Position numbers and translations under genes: made by a program | Source: GWE2-51-13 sp041736705 | GTDB lineage: Bacteria > Bacillota_I > Bacilli_A > Erysipelotrichales > Erysipelotrichaceae | Assembly: GCA_041736705.1 (NCBI GenBank) | Contig: JBGSTC010000006.1 | Span: 124,001-188,000 of the forward strand | Length of the DNA: 64,000 bases | Direction of reading: 5' to 3' | The notes under the pieces: model-generated | Seen by the model: the letters and a program-made list of their open reading frames with translations, nothing else | Told to the model about the DNA's origin: nothing | The model's database searches: none | Shown here: piece after piece, positions 47,169-55,545 of the stretch | Layout of the letters: each line of letters begins with the position of its first letter | How positions within the stretch are numbered: the first letter of the stretch is position 1

Positions 47169-47780
47169 ATGCTTAAAAGACTAGCCTCCTTGTTTTTCGA
47201 GGAAGAGGAAGAAGAAGTCGTCGAAGAGGAAGTCAAAGAAACCAAAAAGGTCGAACTTCCTCCGATCGCCGTCAATGTCGAAAAGAAATCCGTAAGGATC
47301 GACCTCGAGACGACAACGAAACCCTATGAACCCGTGAAAAGCGGGATGACGGGGGAGATCCCCGTCATCAAAGAAACGCCGAAAACATCGTCTCGGATCG
47401 ACCTATCCCCCGAACCCCAGATCAAACAACGCAGAAGCGTGAATGAGAACAGCGTCGTCTATGAATTCCAACCGGTCATCAGCCCGATTTTCGGTGTGAG
47501 CGAAAAAGACAAAAAAACGATCGTCGTCCAAAACGTCGCGCCTCAGCAACCGGTACGGCATAGTTCGCTTCAAACCATCATTTCACCGATTTACGGCATA
47601 GCGAAAAAAGACGAGAAACATGAACCGGTCCTTGAGCCGGAGTTCGTCGTCGCACCGTCGAACCCGACCATCGAAATCAAAAACCTTTCACTCGACGAAC
47701 TGCTTCACGAAGAAACCATCGAGAAAGAAAAAACCCTTGAACAGTTTTCCTTATTCGAAGAGTCTACCCCGCAAGAATGA
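47169..47780 (+). CDS. acidic disordered protein with paired ISPI(F/Y)G motifs
   Basis: 203 aa. A short N-terminal amphipathic segment (MLKRLASLFF) runs into an acidic run (residues 11-24), then low-complexity sequence. Two kinds of short repeat are visible: RIDL at 43-46 and 76-79, and PVISPIFG (102-109) against TIISPIYG (136-143), each followed by a K/E-rich stretch. The pattern resembles a scaffold offering linear binding motifs. In Bacillus the gene next to murC is sftA (FtsK-family translocase); this protein has no motor domain but could be an N-terminal-like remnant or partner. Family not recognised. Overlap with murC frame shows coupling. Confidence 0.75.
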   Translation: MLKRLASLFFEEEEEEVVEEEVKETKKVELPPIAVNVEKKSVRIDLETTTKPYEPVKSGMTGEIPVIKETPKTSSRIDLSPEPQIKQRRSVNENSVVYEFQPVISPIFGVSEKDKKTIVVQNVAPQQPVRHSSLQTIISPIYGIAKKDEKHEPVLEPEFVVAPSNPTIEIKNLSLDELLHEETIEKEKTLEQFSLFEESTPQE

Positions 47781-47794
47781 AAGGAGGGCGCGAC

Positions 47795-49093
47795 ATGATC
47801 TTTTTTATCGGGATCAAAGGGTCCGGAATGGCTTCGTTAGCCTGCATGCTGAAAGAAATCGGGCATGAAGTCACCGGCAGCGACATCGAAAAGCATCTCT
47901 TTACCGAAGAACAACTCCATCTCCATCACATCCCCATCCTACCTTTCGGAGCAATCATCCCCGACCACAGCACCGTGATCATCGGCAACGCGTTCAAAGA
48001 GGATTTTCCCGACGTGGTTTCTGCGAGACAGAACCCGACCTTGACCTGTTTCAGATACCATGAATACCTCGGACATCTGATGGAAGGCTATGTTTCCGTC
48101 TCCATCGCCGGATCCCACGGAAAAACGACCACCAGCACGATGATGGCCGCGATGCTAAAGGAACATGACAAGACCGCCTATCTCATCGGCGACGGTCATG
48201 GCCACTTGGAGAAAGACAGCAAGTTCATGGTGGTCGAATCCTGCGAGTATCGCCGTCATTTCTTGGCGTATTACCCCGATTATGCGATCATCACCAATGT
48301 CGACCTCGACCATGTGGACTATTTCAAGGACGAAAAGGATTATAAGTTTGCCTATGAACAGTTCAGTAAGAACGTCAAAAAAGAAGTGATTTGTTTCGGG
48401 GACGACCCGCAAGTCCGTGGCTTGAACATCGCCCGCCCCGTCCTTTTTTACGGAGTAAACGAGGGGAACGATCTTCAAGCGAAAGAGATCGTCGAATCGA
48501 CCCGCGACATGGCGTTCAACGTCGTTTTCCATGGAAAAGACCTCGGACGGATCCGTCTGCCTTTCGTCGGACGCCATTTGCTTTGGAACAGTCTCTCATG
48601 CATCGCCGTCGGTTTATTGGAAGGCATGGATCTCGAGTCGATCGAATCGGGACTGAGCGACTTCAAAGGGGCTTCGCGCCGTTTCGTCGTCGAAGAAATC
48701 AAAGACAACGTATTCATCGATGATTACGCCCATCATCCGACGGAAGTCGCCATCACGATCGCCGCGGCTCGCCTGCGTTATCCCGACAAGAAACTCGTCG
48801 CCGTCTTCAAACCGCACCGCGTCTCACGCGTACTGCGTTTCGCGGACGAATTCGCCCAGGCACTCTTAAAAGCCGATTTCGTCGCCCTTTGTCCGTTCAC
48901 CAGCATCGACGATAAAGAAGAGGGGATCGACATCGACATCACCTATCTTCAAGATCGGATCCCGGGATCCATCGTCGTGGAAGAAAATGAAACCGATGCC
49001 AAAGAATTGGCCCGTCTTCAACCTGCCGTTTATCTCTTTATGAGTTCAAAAGACATTTATGGCTTAAGCGACCTCGTTAAGCGCTATCAATAA
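47795..49093 (+). CDS. murC: UDP-N-acetylmuramate–L-alanine ligase
   Basis: 432 aa. Adds L-Ala to UDP-MurNAc, the first stem-peptide step. N-terminal Rossmann part MIFFIGIKGSGMASLACML, ATP loop SIAGSHGKTTTSTMM, metal/carbamyl-Lys region ITNVDLDHVDYFKDE, and FIDDYAHHPTEVAITIAAAR in the C-domain are all MurC-type. The ATG at 47795 follows AAAGGAGGG; 47777 would overlap the upstream stop and lacks a site. Shows the organism makes peptidoglycan. Confidence 0.96.
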   Translation: MIFFIGIKGSGMASLACMLKEIGHEVTGSDIEKHLFTEEQLHLHHIPILPFGAIIPDHSTVIIGNAFKEDFPDVVSARQNPTLTCFRYHEYLGHLMEGYVSVSIAGSHGKTTTSTMMAAMLKEHDKTAYLIGDGHGHLEKDSKFMVVESCEYRRHFLAYYPDYAIITNVDLDHVDYFKDEKDYKFAYEQFSKNVKKEVICFGDDPQVRGLNIARPVLFYGVNEGNDLQAKEIVESTRDMAFNVVFHGKDLGRIRLPFVGRHLLWNSLSCIAVGLLEGMDLESIESGLSDFKGASRRFVVEEIKDNVFIDDYAHHPTEVAITIAAARLRYPDKKLVAVFKPHRVSRVLRFADEFAQALLKADFVALCPFTSIDDKEEGIDIDITYLQDRIPGSIVVEENETDAKELARLQPAVYLFMSSKDIYGLSDLVKRYQ

Positions 49094-49095
49094 TC

Positions 49096-49124
49096 TTGAA
49101 AATATTTACATCCTCGGTTATAAT
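49096..49124 (+). promoter_or_regulatory. sigma-A promoter of YtxG/YtxH-like genes
   Basis: TTGAAA (49096-49101), 17-bp spacer, TATAAT (49119-49124), directly after the murC stop. Confidence 0.75.
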
Positions 49125-49142
49125 AGAACCGAGGTGAGAACC

Positions 49143-49517
49143 ATGGACGAATTAATCCTTAAACTCAGTGAGTTATCAGCGCTCTTACTCCCGATCCTGG
49201 GGGTCGTTGTGCTGGTTTTTCTTATCCTACTTCTGCGCCAAACCCTAAACATCCTCAAACAAGTTTCCGGTACCGTCACAAAAGTGGATTCCACCATCCA
49301 AACCGTCGAAAACAGCCTCATCGAATTGAAAGGACCGCTTCACACGCTCAACAGGATATCGGGGAGTGTCGACTTGGTCCAAGACGCTACGGAAAATGCC
49401 ATTAAATCGCTTATCGTCGCCGTCTCATCGAATTTCGACCTTATCAAAGATTGGATTACAGCTTTTTTCGACAAGAAGAAAACGAAAAACCAAGAGTTCC
49501 AAGAACCTCTTGAGTAA
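49143..49517 (+). CDS. DUF948-like membrane protein (YtxG-like)
   Basis: 124 aa. One transmembrane helix (about 10-33, LLLPILGVVVLVFLILLL) followed by a hydrophilic helical region with T/S/V heptads (VSGTVTKVDSTIQTVENSLIELKGPL). This matches the layout of DUF948 proteins such as Bacillus YtxG, which lies at the same place after murC. Function unknown; general stress association in Bacillus. The ATG at 49143 is chosen over GTG 49134, with GAGGTGAG as its ribosome site. Confidence 0.75.
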   Translation: MDELILKLSELSALLLPILGVVVLVFLILLLRQTLNILKQVSGTVTKVDSTIQTVENSLIELKGPLHTLNRISGSVDLVQDATENAIKSLIVAVSSNFDLIKDWITAFFDKKKTKNQEFQEPLE

Positions 49518-49526
49518 GGAGAAACC

Positions 49527-50138
49527 ATGACCCAAAGAAACGACGATCCTTTGAACGAAGAGAAAATCATCGACGCGGTTGAAGAAGCCGAGGTGAAGGA
49601 AGAAGAAGTCATCGGGGACAAAGTGAAGACGGAAAAACGTTCCGGGTTCAACAAGTTCCTAAGTTCCGCGAAGGAATTCGTACAAGACGCGAAACTTCAG
49701 GAAAAATTCGAAACACTGAAGGAAAAAACGGGTGAAGCCGTCGAAATCGCATCCAAGAAGATCGATGAGATCCGCCATGACGAAGAATTGAAGGAAAAGT
49801 TGAATTCGATGAAAGAGAACGTCGTCAACGCGACCGAAAAAGTCGTCGAAAAAGTGAAGGAAAACGAAGAACTGAACAAGGCCTTGAATCAAGTCAAGGA
49901 CGTGACGGTCGACGCGGCGAAAAAGAGCGCCGAATTCGTTTCAAACAAGGTGGAAGAAATCCGTGAAAACCCGGATGTGCAGAAAAAAGTCGGACAAGCC
50001 AAAGACAAGACCATCGAGGTCGCTGAGAAAGCGGTCGACGGGTTGAAGAAATGGTTGAGACCGGAAGATCATGTTGAAAACGAAGAAGAAGTTCCGGTCG
50101 AAGCGCCGGTTGAAGAAAACGAAGTAAAGGAAGAGTAA
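49527..50138 (+). CDS. LEA-like amphipathic helical repeat protein (YtxH position)
   Basis: 203 aa, almost entirely charged helix. Repeats of about 11-33 residues are visible with K-E-K/V-x-x-A patterns (LKEKTGEAVEIASKKIDEIR, VVNATEKVVEKVKENEELN, VTVDAAKKSAEFVSNKVEEI). Such sequences occur in late-embryogenesis-abundant-like and YtxH-type proteins and in apolipoprotein-like membrane coats. No signal peptide. Nine bases after the YtxG-like gene and six before ccpA. Role in stress or membrane association is inferred. Confidence 0.72.
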   Translation: MTQRNDDPLNEEKIIDAVEEAEVKEEEVIGDKVKTEKRSGFNKFLSSAKEFVQDAKLQEKFETLKEKTGEAVEIASKKIDEIRHDEELKEKLNSMKENVVNATEKVVEKVKENEELNKALNQVKDVTVDAAKKSAEFVSNKVEEIRENPDVQKKVGQAKDKTIEVAEKAVDGLKKWLRPEDHVENEEEVPVEAPVEENEVKEE

Positions 50139-50144
50139 CGAATC

Positions 50145-51134
50145 ATGAAAAGAGTCACCATCTATGACGTCGCCAACGAGGCGAAAGTATCCCTGGCCAC
50201 GGTCAGCCGGGTAATCAACGGGTTGGAAATCGTCCGTGAAGACACGCGTCTGCGTGTCGAAGCCGCGATCGAGAAACTCGGTTATAAACCAAACGCCATC
50301 GCGCAAGGATTGGCGCTGCAGAAAACGACGACGATCGCTCTGGTCATCCCTGAAGCGAGTTTCACCTACACCGGACAGATCATCAACGGACTGCTGGATG
50401 TGGCGAAAATCTACAAATACAGCATCATGCTGCATACGACCACCGAAGGGATCGTGGACATCGGCGAAATCGTCGAGACCATCATCAAATCGCGCGTCGA
50501 CGGCGTCGTCATCTACAACGACAAACTGATGGTCGACGAATTGGCTTCTCTGACGAAGTACAATTTCCCCATCGTGTTGATCGGAAACAAGATGTCCACC
50601 GACAATATCTGTTCCGTCTATGTCGATTTGGAGAAAGCCGTCTATGAATTGGTGACCCAATACATTGAAAAAGGCCGTAAGAACATCGCGATCATCCAAG
50701 ACCGCAAGAACAAGTTCGCCGTCGAACAGCTGATCAAAGGCGCCCAGCGCGCATTCGAACGCAAAGGCATGGTTTTCGACAAGTTCATCGAAATCCCGCG
50801 CGAATACCGTTCTTCCTATGTCTTCCTCAAAGACTACTTCCGTACCAATACGCATGACTTGATCATCGCGCATCGCGATTCCCAAGCCCTAGCGGTCGCC
50901 AACGCGGCGAGCGAGAACGGCATCAAAGTCCCTCAAGACCTCGAAGTCGTCTGTGTCATCGATACGAAGTACAACGCCATGGTTCGTCCCCAACTATCCA
51001 GTTTCGCGATCCCATCCTATGACCTGGGCGCGGTAGCGATGCGTGTGATGACCAAGATGTTGCATATGGAAGAAATCGACGATCGTGAGATCGAACTGAG
51101 TTACCTGTTCACCCCGCGTCAGTCCACGAAATAA
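50145..51134 (+). CDS. ccpA: catabolite control protein CcpA (LacI family)
   Basis: 329 aa. N-terminal helix-turn-helix VTIYDVANEAKVSLATVSRVINGLEIV and hinge GYKPNAIAQGLALQKTTTIALVIPE match CcpA closely; the periplasmic-binding-like core follows. CcpA with HPr-Ser-P represses or activates genes at cre sites in response to glycolytic flux. Placement between the YtxGH-like genes and tyrS mirrors Bacillus. Whether the HPr contact surface is kept was not tested. Confidence 0.9.
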   Translation: MKRVTIYDVANEAKVSLATVSRVINGLEIVREDTRLRVEAAIEKLGYKPNAIAQGLALQKTTTIALVIPEASFTYTGQIINGLLDVAKIYKYSIMLHTTTEGIVDIGEIVETIIKSRVDGVVIYNDKLMVDELASLTKYNFPIVLIGNKMSTDNICSVYVDLEKAVYELVTQYIEKGRKNIAIIQDRKNKFAVEQLIKGAQRAFERKGMVFDKFIEIPREYRSSYVFLKDYFRTNTHDLIIAHRDSQALAVANAASENGIKVPQDLEVVCVIDTKYNAMVRPQLSSFAIPSYDLGAVAMRVMTKMLHMEEIDDREIELSYLFTPRQSTK

Positions 51135-51162
51135 TTGACGATAAGGTTGGATTTGGTATAAT
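51135..51162 (+). promoter_or_regulatory. sigma-A promoter of tyrS
   Basis: TTGACG (51135-51140), 16-bp spacer, TATAAT (51157-51162) with TGG extension, starting at the base after the ccpA stop. Confidence 0.8.
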
Positions 51163-51168
51163 TGAAAG

Positions 51169-51368
51169 GCATTGAAGAGGAAAAGTAGTGGAAGAAGCAT
51201 CCCAAGAGAGAGGGTGGCCGGTGTAAACCCTCGTTGCGGATTCCATGAATACACCTTGGAGCTTCCCCGTTGAAAGCGGGGACGTCCATCCGCGTTACGG
51301 ATTCGAGGCCGAAAGGCAACTAAGGTGGTACCGTGCAGATCCTGCGCCCTTGGACGAGGGCGCTTTTT
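51169..51368 (+). promoter_or_regulatory. T-box riboswitch, tyrosine
   Basis: Leader sensing uncharged tRNA-Tyr. Seen: AAAAGTAGTGG (about 51181), AGAGAGAGGG and GGTGTAAA of stem I (51205-51227), the specifier TAC after GAA (51250-51252), the T-box core TGGTACC (51326-51332), and a terminator stem GCGCCCT (51344-51350) with AGGGCGC (51357-51363) followed by five T residues. Confidence 0.93.
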
Positions 51369-51388
51369 ATTTGAAAAGGAGAGAAACC

Positions 51389-52648
51389 ATGAACTTTTTG
51401 GAAGAATTACAATGGCGTGGATTAGTCAAGGATGTTACCGACCTGGAAGGATTGAAGGAAAGGTTGAAGAAACCGATCACGCTCTATTGCGGGTTTGATC
51501 CGACCGCCGACTCGTTGCATATCGGCAGTCTCCAACAAATCCTGCTGTTAAAGCGTTACCAACAGCAAGGTCATACGCCCATCGCCTTGTGTGGCGGAGC
51601 GACCGGCATGATCGGCGATCCGCGTCCGACCACCGAGCGGAAGCTCATTTCACTGGAAGAAGTATTGAACAACGCCAAATCGATTGAAAAACAATTGGCG
51701 CTCTTCTTAAGCAACGAAGGGGACAACGCCCTCATCGCCGTCAACAACTACGATTGGCTCAGCAAAATCAGCATCCTGGATTTCCTGCGTGACTTCGGAA
51801 AGCACTTCAATATCAACTACATGATCGCGAAAGACACGATTTCATCGCGTCTGGACAGCGGGATTTCATTCACCGAATTCACCTATACGATCCTTCAGGC
51901 GGTCGACTGGCTCTACCTCTATGAAACCTACCACTGCGAAATGCAGATCGGCGGGAGCGACCAATGGGGCAATCTGACCAGCGGCACCGAACTCATCCGT
52001 AAGAAAATGGGGGATCAATCCAAGGTGTTCGGCGTAACCTCACCCTTGATCACCAATTCCGACGGGTCGAAGTTCGGGAAATCGGAAGGCGCGAACATCT
52101 GGTTGGATCCCAAACGGACCGATGCCTACCATTTCTACCAATACTGGCTCAATGTCGCGGATGCGGACATCATCGACTTCATGAAACGTCTGAGTTTCTG
52201 TACGGTCGATGAAATCCAACAGTTTGCTTTGTCCGTGGCGAGCGAGCCCCATCTCCGTAAAGCGCAGAAAGCGCTGGCCGAAGAACTGACGAGACTCGTC
52301 CATGGCGAAGAAGGATATGAAACCGCACTGCGGATCAGTGAAGTCCTCTTCAGCGGCGAATGGCGTAAACTCGGTGTCTCCGAACTACAACTCGCACTGG
52401 CCGATGCACCCCATATCGCACTGAGCGAAGACCGTCTGTTGGTGGATGTGTTGGTCGAAGGGAAGATCGCTTCGTCGAAGCGCGAAGCGCGTGAATGGAT
52501 CGTCAACGGATCCATCACGGTCAACGGCGTCAAGATGACGTCGATCGAAGACGTCCTCAAAAAGGAAGACGCGATCGGTCGGCAACTCAGCGTCATCCGT
52601 AAAGGGAAAAAGAATTATTTCGTCATCGAACATGACGCGGGAGAATAA
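51389..52648 (+). CDS. tyrS: tyrosyl-tRNA synthetase
   Basis: 419-aa class I synthetase. LYCGFDPTADSLHIGSLQQIL holds the HIGH motif, GGSDQWGNLTSG the tyrosine site and SKFGKSEGANIWLD the KMSKS variant (KFGKS). A C-terminal S4 domain (LLVDVLVEGKIASSKREAREWI) binds tRNA. The frame opens at 51245 within the T-box; the ATG at 51389 follows AAAGGAGAG and gives the standard N-terminus. Confidence 0.98.
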   Translation: MNFLEELQWRGLVKDVTDLEGLKERLKKPITLYCGFDPTADSLHIGSLQQILLLKRYQQQGHTPIALCGGATGMIGDPRPTTERKLISLEEVLNNAKSIEKQLALFLSNEGDNALIAVNNYDWLSKISILDFLRDFGKHFNINYMIAKDTISSRLDSGISFTEFTYTILQAVDWLYLYETYHCEMQIGGSDQWGNLTSGTELIRKKMGDQSKVFGVTSPLITNSDGSKFGKSEGANIWLDPKRTDAYHFYQYWLNVADADIIDFMKRLSFCTVDEIQQFALSVASEPHLRKAQKALAEELTRLVHGEEGYETALRISEVLFSGEWRKLGVSELQLALADAPHIALSEDRLLVDVLVEGKIASSKREAREWIVNGSITVNGVKMTSIEDVLKKEDAIGRQLSVIRKGKKNYFVIEHDAGE

Positions 52649-52650
52649 CC

Positions 52651-53139
52651 ATGGATACGATCTATTTAACGATATTCGCCGGAGCGATCGGCGCCTTGGT
52701 CTTGGGTATGCGGATCTTCGAATGGAACAATCAACGTAAAATCCTGGTGAAAGCCGCCGAGGCGGGACATCCTCTGAAGCGCGAGAAAGTCTCGACCAAA
52801 CGGGTTTGGATCTATGTCGGTTTGCTTGGGTTCGCCTTGGTCATGATTTTCTTCATGGAAGAAGAACTACTGACCAAAGTCGCCCTGGGGATCTTGTTTG
52901 CGTTGATGCTGATGTCCGAAATCATCGGGATGTATACGTCCTACGCGCTCTATGCCAACGAGCGGGAGTTCATGTACGGGACCGAAGTCATGCGCTATAA
53001 AAGCATCCGGACCATGAAACAGAAGAATAAGAAAAACATGGAAATCCATGGCATGAACGGCGTCGTGATCACGGTTCCCAATGCCATCGCCGATGTCATC
53101 AAAGCGAAGAAAGATGCTAAAAAAACGCAACCGGTTTAA
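52651..53139 (+). CDS. membrane protein of unknown function
   Basis: 162 aa with three hydrophobic helices: residues 3-21, about 52-70 and 76-97. The C-terminal third is cytoplasmic by charge (YKSIRTMKQKNKKN) and ends in a soluble segment EIHGMNGVVITVPNAIADVIKAKK. No family recognised. Three bases after tyrS and probably co-transcribed; the shared terminator at 53127-53155 closes it. Confidence 0.75.
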   Translation: MDTIYLTIFAGAIGALVLGMRIFEWNNQRKILVKAAEAGHPLKREKVSTKRVWIYVGLLGFALVMIFFMEEELLTKVALGILFALMLMSEIIGMYTSYALYANEREFMYGTEVMRYKSIRTMKQKNKKNMEIHGMNGVVITVPNAIADVIKAKKDAKKTQPV

Positions 53140-53155
53140 TTCCGGTTGCTTTTTC
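53127..53155. terminator. bidirectional Rho-independent terminator
   Basis: Stem GCAACCGG (53127-53134) with CCGGTTGC (53142-53149), T residues after it on plus and seven A residues before it. It serves both convergent genes, whose stop codons lie in the loop. Confidence 0.85.
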
Positions 53156-53306
53156 TAAATAGAAGCAGGATGCCAATCACGATCAAGAGAAACGGCCAGG
53201 GAAAAAGGGCGTTGGTCAATTGTGTCAAGATCGGGAAGAAACGACCTACAAGCCAGTAGATCCCGATCAATACCAACACGAGTCCAAAGCGGCTACGAGC
53301 GTCCAT
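53136..53306 (-). CDS. 56-aa LiaF-TM-like two-helix membrane protein
   Basis: A short ORF on the minus strand with ATG at 53304-53306 and TAA at 53136-53138. The product begins MDARSRFGLVLVLIGIYWLV and ends WPFLLIVIGILLLFRKSNRN: two hydrophobic helices joined by a loop with FFPILTQL. The pattern G-x-x-L-x-x-x-G-I-x-x-L then W-P-x-x-L-I-x-x-G matches LiaF/DUF5668 transmembrane regions. It has a GAGGTGA ribosome site eight bases before the ATG and a promoter (TTCACA, 17 bp, TAAAAT). In Bacilli LiaF-type proteins sense envelope stress; here no LiaRS genes are adjacent. Confidence 0.72.
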   Translation of the reverse strand: MDARSRFGLVLVLIGIYWLVGRFFPILTQLTNALFPWPFLLIVIGILLLFRKSNRN

Positions 53307-53324
53307 CGGTTCACCTCAAGAACC

Positions 53325-53353
53325 ATTTTAGCATCCTCGACGCACATTGTGAA
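53325..53353 (-). promoter_or_regulatory. promoter of LiaF-like small ORF
   Basis: Minus-strand TTCACA (53348-53353), 17-bp spacer, TAAAAT (53325-53330) with TGC extension. The -35 overlaps that of the divergent lipoprotein promoter. Confidence 0.6.
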
Positions 53354-53376
53354 CACGCAATTCACTGTGGTATAAT
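53347..53376 (+). promoter_or_regulatory. promoter of lipoprotein–flippase genes
   Basis: TTGTGA (53347-53352), 18-bp spacer, TATAAT (53371-53376) with TGG extension. A GTGAA/TTCAC inverted repeat lies in the spacer region and could be a shared operator for the divergent pair. Confidence 0.6.
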
Positions 53377-53392
53377 ACACGGGAGGTGAATT

Positions 53393-53911
53393 ATGAAAAA
53401 GATCGTTGCGGCTGTTTTAGTCCTCTTACTCGCGGTCGGATGCCAATCCGCCACCGATAAGCAATATGAAGCCAACCTTCAGCGGTATGATGCGTACTAT
53501 ACCGCGATTTTAAACAACGACAAATTCCAGGGAAGTTCGGAGTATTTCGACATTTTCGCCGTCATGAACAAACTCTCGGATACGGAATACCGCTATGACG
53601 TCATCATCGACAGTCCGCGCGTCGCCATGTACGACGTGGAAGTCTTGGTCATCGAGAACGGCAAGTCGTTGGAGATCGCGGATGAAATCATGCCCTGCAT
53701 CGGATTGTTCGAAGAACATGATTTCAATCTCGTACCGTTTCAAATCAATCTGGACGCGGGATTCGCCGAAGGGTTTGGACTCAATGGATTGGTCGAGAAT
53801 CCGATCGTCAACCTGAAAGTCATGGTCGTTTGGAAAGACTACGCCAAGGTGCAACAAAAACGGGAATATTTCGATTTGACCGTTCAATACAGCGAGCAGG
53901 TGCAAGAGTGA
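53393..53911 (+). CDS. lipoprotein of unknown function
   Basis: 172 aa. Signal peptide with lipobox (LAVG before Cys17). The mature part starts helical (QYEANLQRYDAYYTAIL) and then is mainly beta, with a segment reading ISYRFKS-like in other frames but no catalytic motif in the true frame. No family recognised. Its stop overlaps the flippase start by TGATG, so it is translated together with a lipid-II/oligosaccharide flippase, hinting at an envelope role. Confidence 0.72.
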   Translation: MKKIVAAVLVLLLAVGCQSATDKQYEANLQRYDAYYTAILNNDKFQGSSEYFDIFAVMNKLSDTEYRYDVIIDSPRVAMYDVEVLVIENGKSLEIADEIMPCIGLFEEHDFNLVPFQINLDAGFAEGFGLNGLVENPIVNLKVMVVWKDYAKVQQKREYFDLTVQYSEQVQE

Positions 53912-55545
53912 TGGATAACGTGTCCCGTCGAAAACAATCGATCGTCGCCGGAGGGCTGACCAGTTCCGCCGGCATTTTCTTGTCGAAAGTGATGGGGATT
54001 CTTTACGTCGTGCCGTTCGCCGCGATCGCGGGTGAACATAACCTGACCTATTATGCCCGTGCCTATTCGATCTATGATATCGTCTTGAACGTGACGATCG
54101 CAGGCATCCCGTATGCCATCGCGACCATGATCGCGAAATACGTCGTCCGCGACGACTATAAAACCGTGGTTCTGATTCGAAAACTGTCGACCGGCATCCT
54201 GTTGGTGACCGGGTTCATCGCGATGCTGACGGTTTTCATCTTCGCCGGACCGATCGCGGGGTTCACGGTGAAAGCCGCTCCCGGCACCGAAATTTACGAG
54301 CGGACGCGCATCGTGTTCATGATCATTTCCGCCAGTATGTTTTTCGCCCCGTTCCTCAGCAGTTTCCGCGGTTTCCATCAAGGCTTGAAAAACTTGAAAT
54401 CCTATGCGTTTTCCCAAGTGCTCGAGCAGTTCATCCGCATCCTTTTCCTACTGGGCATGGGCATCCTAGCCGTCTATTTCTTCAACCGTGATTCCATCTG
54501 GGCGGTCTATTTCGCCATCGGTGCGTCCTCGGTCAGCGCGATCGCCGCGATCTTCTATTTCATGGTTGTCGACCGCCGTGATTATCCGGTCATCCTCGAC
54601 AAAGCGAAGCGTCAGTCCTCGCCCCCGATCAAGACCAATGATCTTCTGCGCGAGTTGTTCGCGATTTCGATCCCCTATGTCATCATCTCGTTCTTGGGAA
54701 GCAATGCGAACATCGCGAATTTCATCTTCTTCAACCAAGCGATGATCGCCCATGGGGAAACGATCGAACAAACCAATCTCCTTTTCTCGCTCCTTTCTTT
54801 CACCTGCTTGAAACTCGTCAGCATCCCGGTCGTCGTCTCGATGGGTTTCTCCATCGCGATCATCCCGTACCTGACCACCGCCGTCGAACGGCAGGATTTC
54901 AAACTCGCGCGAAAATACATCGAAGATGCCTTGGATACCGTCTTGTATCTCGGCGTCCCCTTATGTTTTTATCTCTATGCCATCAGCGAAGAAATCTATT
55001 ATACGATGTACGGCAGCGCGAATTACGTGCTCGGCGGCTATGTGTTATCGCTGAGCGCCTTTATCGCCTTGTTTGGGACCTTCAATCCGGTCGTCAGCCA
55101 ATTGATGATGAACCTGCGTCTGCGCAAGATCAACATCCGCAATCTCTTGATCGGCTTCCTGATCGCCGTCGCGACGATCTACCCGTACACCTATGTTCTG
55201 GGTTTCCCCGGCATTATCCTTTCCAGCATCACGTCTTCACTCTATATCACGATTTCCAATCTCTATGCCATCCACAAGTCGTCGAATTTCGGGTTTCGCA
55301 TGATGATCAAACGCTTGTTGGTGATCCTCATGGGCATCGGTTCGATGCAGATCGTCTTCATGCTGCTGCGCTTATTCGGGCTCGAGGTCGTACAACCCAA
55401 CCGTCTGGTCAGCCTGTTCAATCTGGGGATCTACGGCTTGCTTGGGTTGATCGCCTATCTCGGAATGACCGGGATGTTCTCGCTTCCCCAAATCTTGTTC
55501 TCGCTTGATCTTACAAAACTGAAAGCCAAGGTACTTCGTAAATGA
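53911..55545 (+). CDS. murJ: MATE-like oligosaccharide/lipid II flippase (YtgP/MurJ group)
   Basis: 544 aa with about fourteen hydrophobic helices. The N-terminus QSIVAGGLTSSAGIFLSKVMGILYVVPFAAIAG and GIPYAIATMIAKYV, GFHQGLKNLKSYAFSQVLEQ are typical of the SpoVB/YtgP branch of the MOP superfamily. In Bacillus YtgP is the MurJ that flips lipid II. The next gene is RsuA-type in both organisms (ytgP–ytzG order), which supports the assignment. Start codon overlaps the lipoprotein stop; a longer frame from 53830 lies inside that gene. Confidence 0.9.
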   Translation: MDNVSRRKQSIVAGGLTSSAGIFLSKVMGILYVVPFAAIAGEHNLTYYARAYSIYDIVLNVTIAGIPYAIATMIAKYVVRDDYKTVVLIRKLSTGILLVTGFIAMLTVFIFAGPIAGFTVKAAPGTEIYERTRIVFMIISASMFFAPFLSSFRGFHQGLKNLKSYAFSQVLEQFIRILFLLGMGILAVYFFNRDSIWAVYFAIGASSVSAIAAIFYFMVVDRRDYPVILDKAKRQSSPPIKTNDLLRELFAISIPYVIISFLGSNANIANFIFFNQAMIAHGETIEQTNLLFSLLSFTCLKLVSIPVVVSMGFSIAIIPYLTTAVERQDFKLARKYIEDALDTVLYLGVPLCFYLYAISEEIYYTMYGSANYVLGGYVLSLSAFIALFGTFNPVVSQLMMNLRLRKINIRNLLIGFLIAVATIYPYTYVLGFPGIILSSITSSLYITISNLYAIHKSSNFGFRMMIKRLLVILMGIGSMQIVFMLLRLFGLEVVQPNRLVSLFNLGIYGLLGLIAYLGMTGMFSLPQILFSLDLTKLKAKVLRK

